From QHXN01 sp040509515 (GTDB lineage: Bacteria; Acidobacteriota; Blastocatellia; Pyrinomonadales; Pyrinomonadaceae): a stretch of 7,048 nucleotides of DNA. The DNA is taken from assembly GCA_040509515.1 (NCBI GenBank), contig JBEVKV010000292.1, positions 1 to 7,048 on the forward strand, written 5' to 3'. Of the stretch, positions 6,598 through 7,048 are shown in pieces. The notes under the pieces were generated by a model. That model was not told the origin of the DNA. It saw only the letters and a list, made by a program, of their open reading frames with translations, and ran no database searches. The stretch's first letter is position 1. Each line of letters opens with the position of its first letter. A program made the translations under genes and the position numbers.

Positions 6598-6630
6598 GCA
6601 CGGGCCGCCTCCCTTGGGCGGGTGCCGTGT
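6598..6630 (+). other. Hairpin at the predicted 5' end of the zinc-ribbon mRNA
   Basis: CACGG (6599-6603) pairs with CCGTG (6625-6629) and CCGCC (6605-6609) with GGCGG (6617-6621), separated by a small asymmetric internal loop and closed by a seven-base loop. With transcription starting near 6593 the structure would sit at the extreme 5' end of the leader, where such stems commonly protect mRNA. No known riboswitch fold was recognised, and GC-rich DNA yields such stems by chance fairly often. Confidence 0.35.
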
Positions 6631-6687
6631 CGGGATTCGGGGGCATCTCAGGGGCGTGCCAGCCCGCACCGCCATTCAAAAACGTGT

Positions 6688-6692
6688 AAGGA
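6688..6692 (+). promoter_or_regulatory. Ribosome binding site of the zinc-ribbon gene
   Basis: AAGGA lies seven bases upstream of the ATG at 6700. This fixes the start and makes the gene real despite its low-complexity, GC-rich body. Confidence 0.75.
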
Positions 6693-6699
6693 CGCGGCC

Positions 6700-7048
6700 A
6701 TGATCACCTGCGACAGGTGCCAGACGGAGAATATCGAGGGCTCGCAGTACTGCGACGAGTGCGGCGCCGCGCTCGCGGGCTCCGGCCAGTCCTCAGGCCG
6801 CCGGCACGTCACCGAAGAGTCCGCCGCCGCCGTCGCCGAGCCCGAGCCGCTGGTGGCCGAGACGGGCGTCGCGCGCCACGCGCCCGCAGAGCTTCGACCC
6901 GCGCCGCCGCCCGCCGCGTTCGCCTCGACGGGGGCCTCGTTCCCGGCGCGCGCGCGGGGCCGCGAAGACTCACAGCCGCCGCGGCGCGGGCCGCGGCGCG
7001 CGCCCCCCCCCCCCCGCCGGCAACACCCCGGGGGCGCCGGCGGCCACG
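6700..7048 (+). CDS. Zinc-ribbon protein with disordered Pro/Ala/Arg linker, 3' end outside window
   Basis: The reading frame is open from the ATG at 6700 to the window end (116 codons). It has a strong Shine-Dalgarno (AAGGA at 6688-6692, seven bases before the ATG). The N-terminus MITCDRCQTENIEGSQYCDE continues into CGAAL, giving a four-cysteine zinc ribbon (C4, C7, C18, C21; CxxC-x10-CxxCG). From about residue 26 onward it is low-complexity and rich in Ala, Pro, Arg and Glu, with no signal peptide or membrane segment in view. This architecture often precedes a C-terminal FHA, TPR or membrane domain, but none is visible, so no function is assigned. It is transcribed divergently from the transporter operon and need not be related to it. 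A run of 13 C at 7003-7015 makes the frame after it less reliable, because a miscounted base would shift it. Confidence 0.8.
   Translation, partial: MITCDRCQTENIEGSQYCDECGAALAGSGQSSGRRHVTEESAAAVAEPEPLVAETGVARHAPAELRPAPPPAAFASTGASFPARARGREDSQPPRRGPRRAPPPPRRQHPGGAGGH
7003..7015 (+). repeat. Run of 13 cytosines within the zinc-ribbon coding frame
   Basis: Thirteen consecutive C lie in the Pro/Arg-rich linker, surrounded by nearly pure G/C sequence. The frame stays open through it as given. It may be a true slippage-prone tract or a sequencing or assembly error near a contig end. Confidence 0.8.

Larger units (their letters stand above)
6301..6699. other. Divergent intergenic region between operon and zinc-ribbon gene
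   Basis: About 400 bases without a credible gene. From left to right it holds the adaptor ribosome binding site, about 140 bases in which I could not identify a confident minus-strand promoter, the heptamer inverted repeat (6463-6543), the plus-strand promoter, a leader hairpin and the zinc-ribbon ribosome binding site. The operon promoter must lie either between 6319 and about 6462 or within or beyond the repeat. Confidence 0.7.

Overview
This is a GC-rich bacterial window. It holds a five-gene minus-strand operon for a MacA/MacB-type (type VII ABC superfamily) tripartite export system, plus the start of a divergent plus-strand gene. The adaptor carries a recognisable TolC-docking motif, so the host should be a Gram-negative with an outer membrane. 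The split MacB layout (separate ATPase and several MacB-like permeases) and the neighbouring N-terminal zinc-ribbon protein with a disordered linker are common in Acidobacteriota. That lineage guess is inference only.

Layout, in the direction of operon transcription (right to left). A divergent intergenic region of about 400 bp (6301-6699) lies between the operon and the plus-strand gene. The operon starts with the periplasmic adaptor (4747-6300). An ABC ATPase (3977-4750) overlaps it by an ATGA junction. A 142-bp gap follows, containing a terminator-like hairpin. Then come permease 1 (2491-3834), a 10-bp gap, permease 2 (1236-2480), a 110-bp gap and permease 3 (1-1125, 3' end outside the window). 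All three permeases share the MacB plan: TM1, a large periplasmic domain, then TM2-TM4 with a conserved SVTERT-EIG-RKA-GA cytoplasmic segment.

Expected working model, from family knowledge: the ATPase dimer powers conformational change in a permease pair. The permease passes force to its periplasmic domain, and the adaptor couples this to a TolC-like outer-membrane channel not encoded here. The substrate cannot be read from the sequence; lipids or lipoproteins, peptides and small-molecule drugs are all known for relatives.

The divergent region contains an 81-bp imperfect inverted repeat whose arms are each four degenerate heptamers (GTGATAA). It sits just upstream of a good sigma70-type promoter (TTGGCG-17-TACAAT) for the plus-strand gene. 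That gene (from 6700) encodes an N-terminal CxxC...CxxCG zinc ribbon followed by an Ala/Pro/Arg-rich linker and runs off the window.

The points most worth a second look are: the ATPase lacks the Walker B aspartate (LLAAEPTG where LLADEPTG is expected); three permeases accompany one ATPase; a putative terminator lies inside the operon; and the heptamer inverted repeat abuts the divergent promoter. I see no clear evidence of a wholly new system. This is a recognisable transporter operon with some unusual details.
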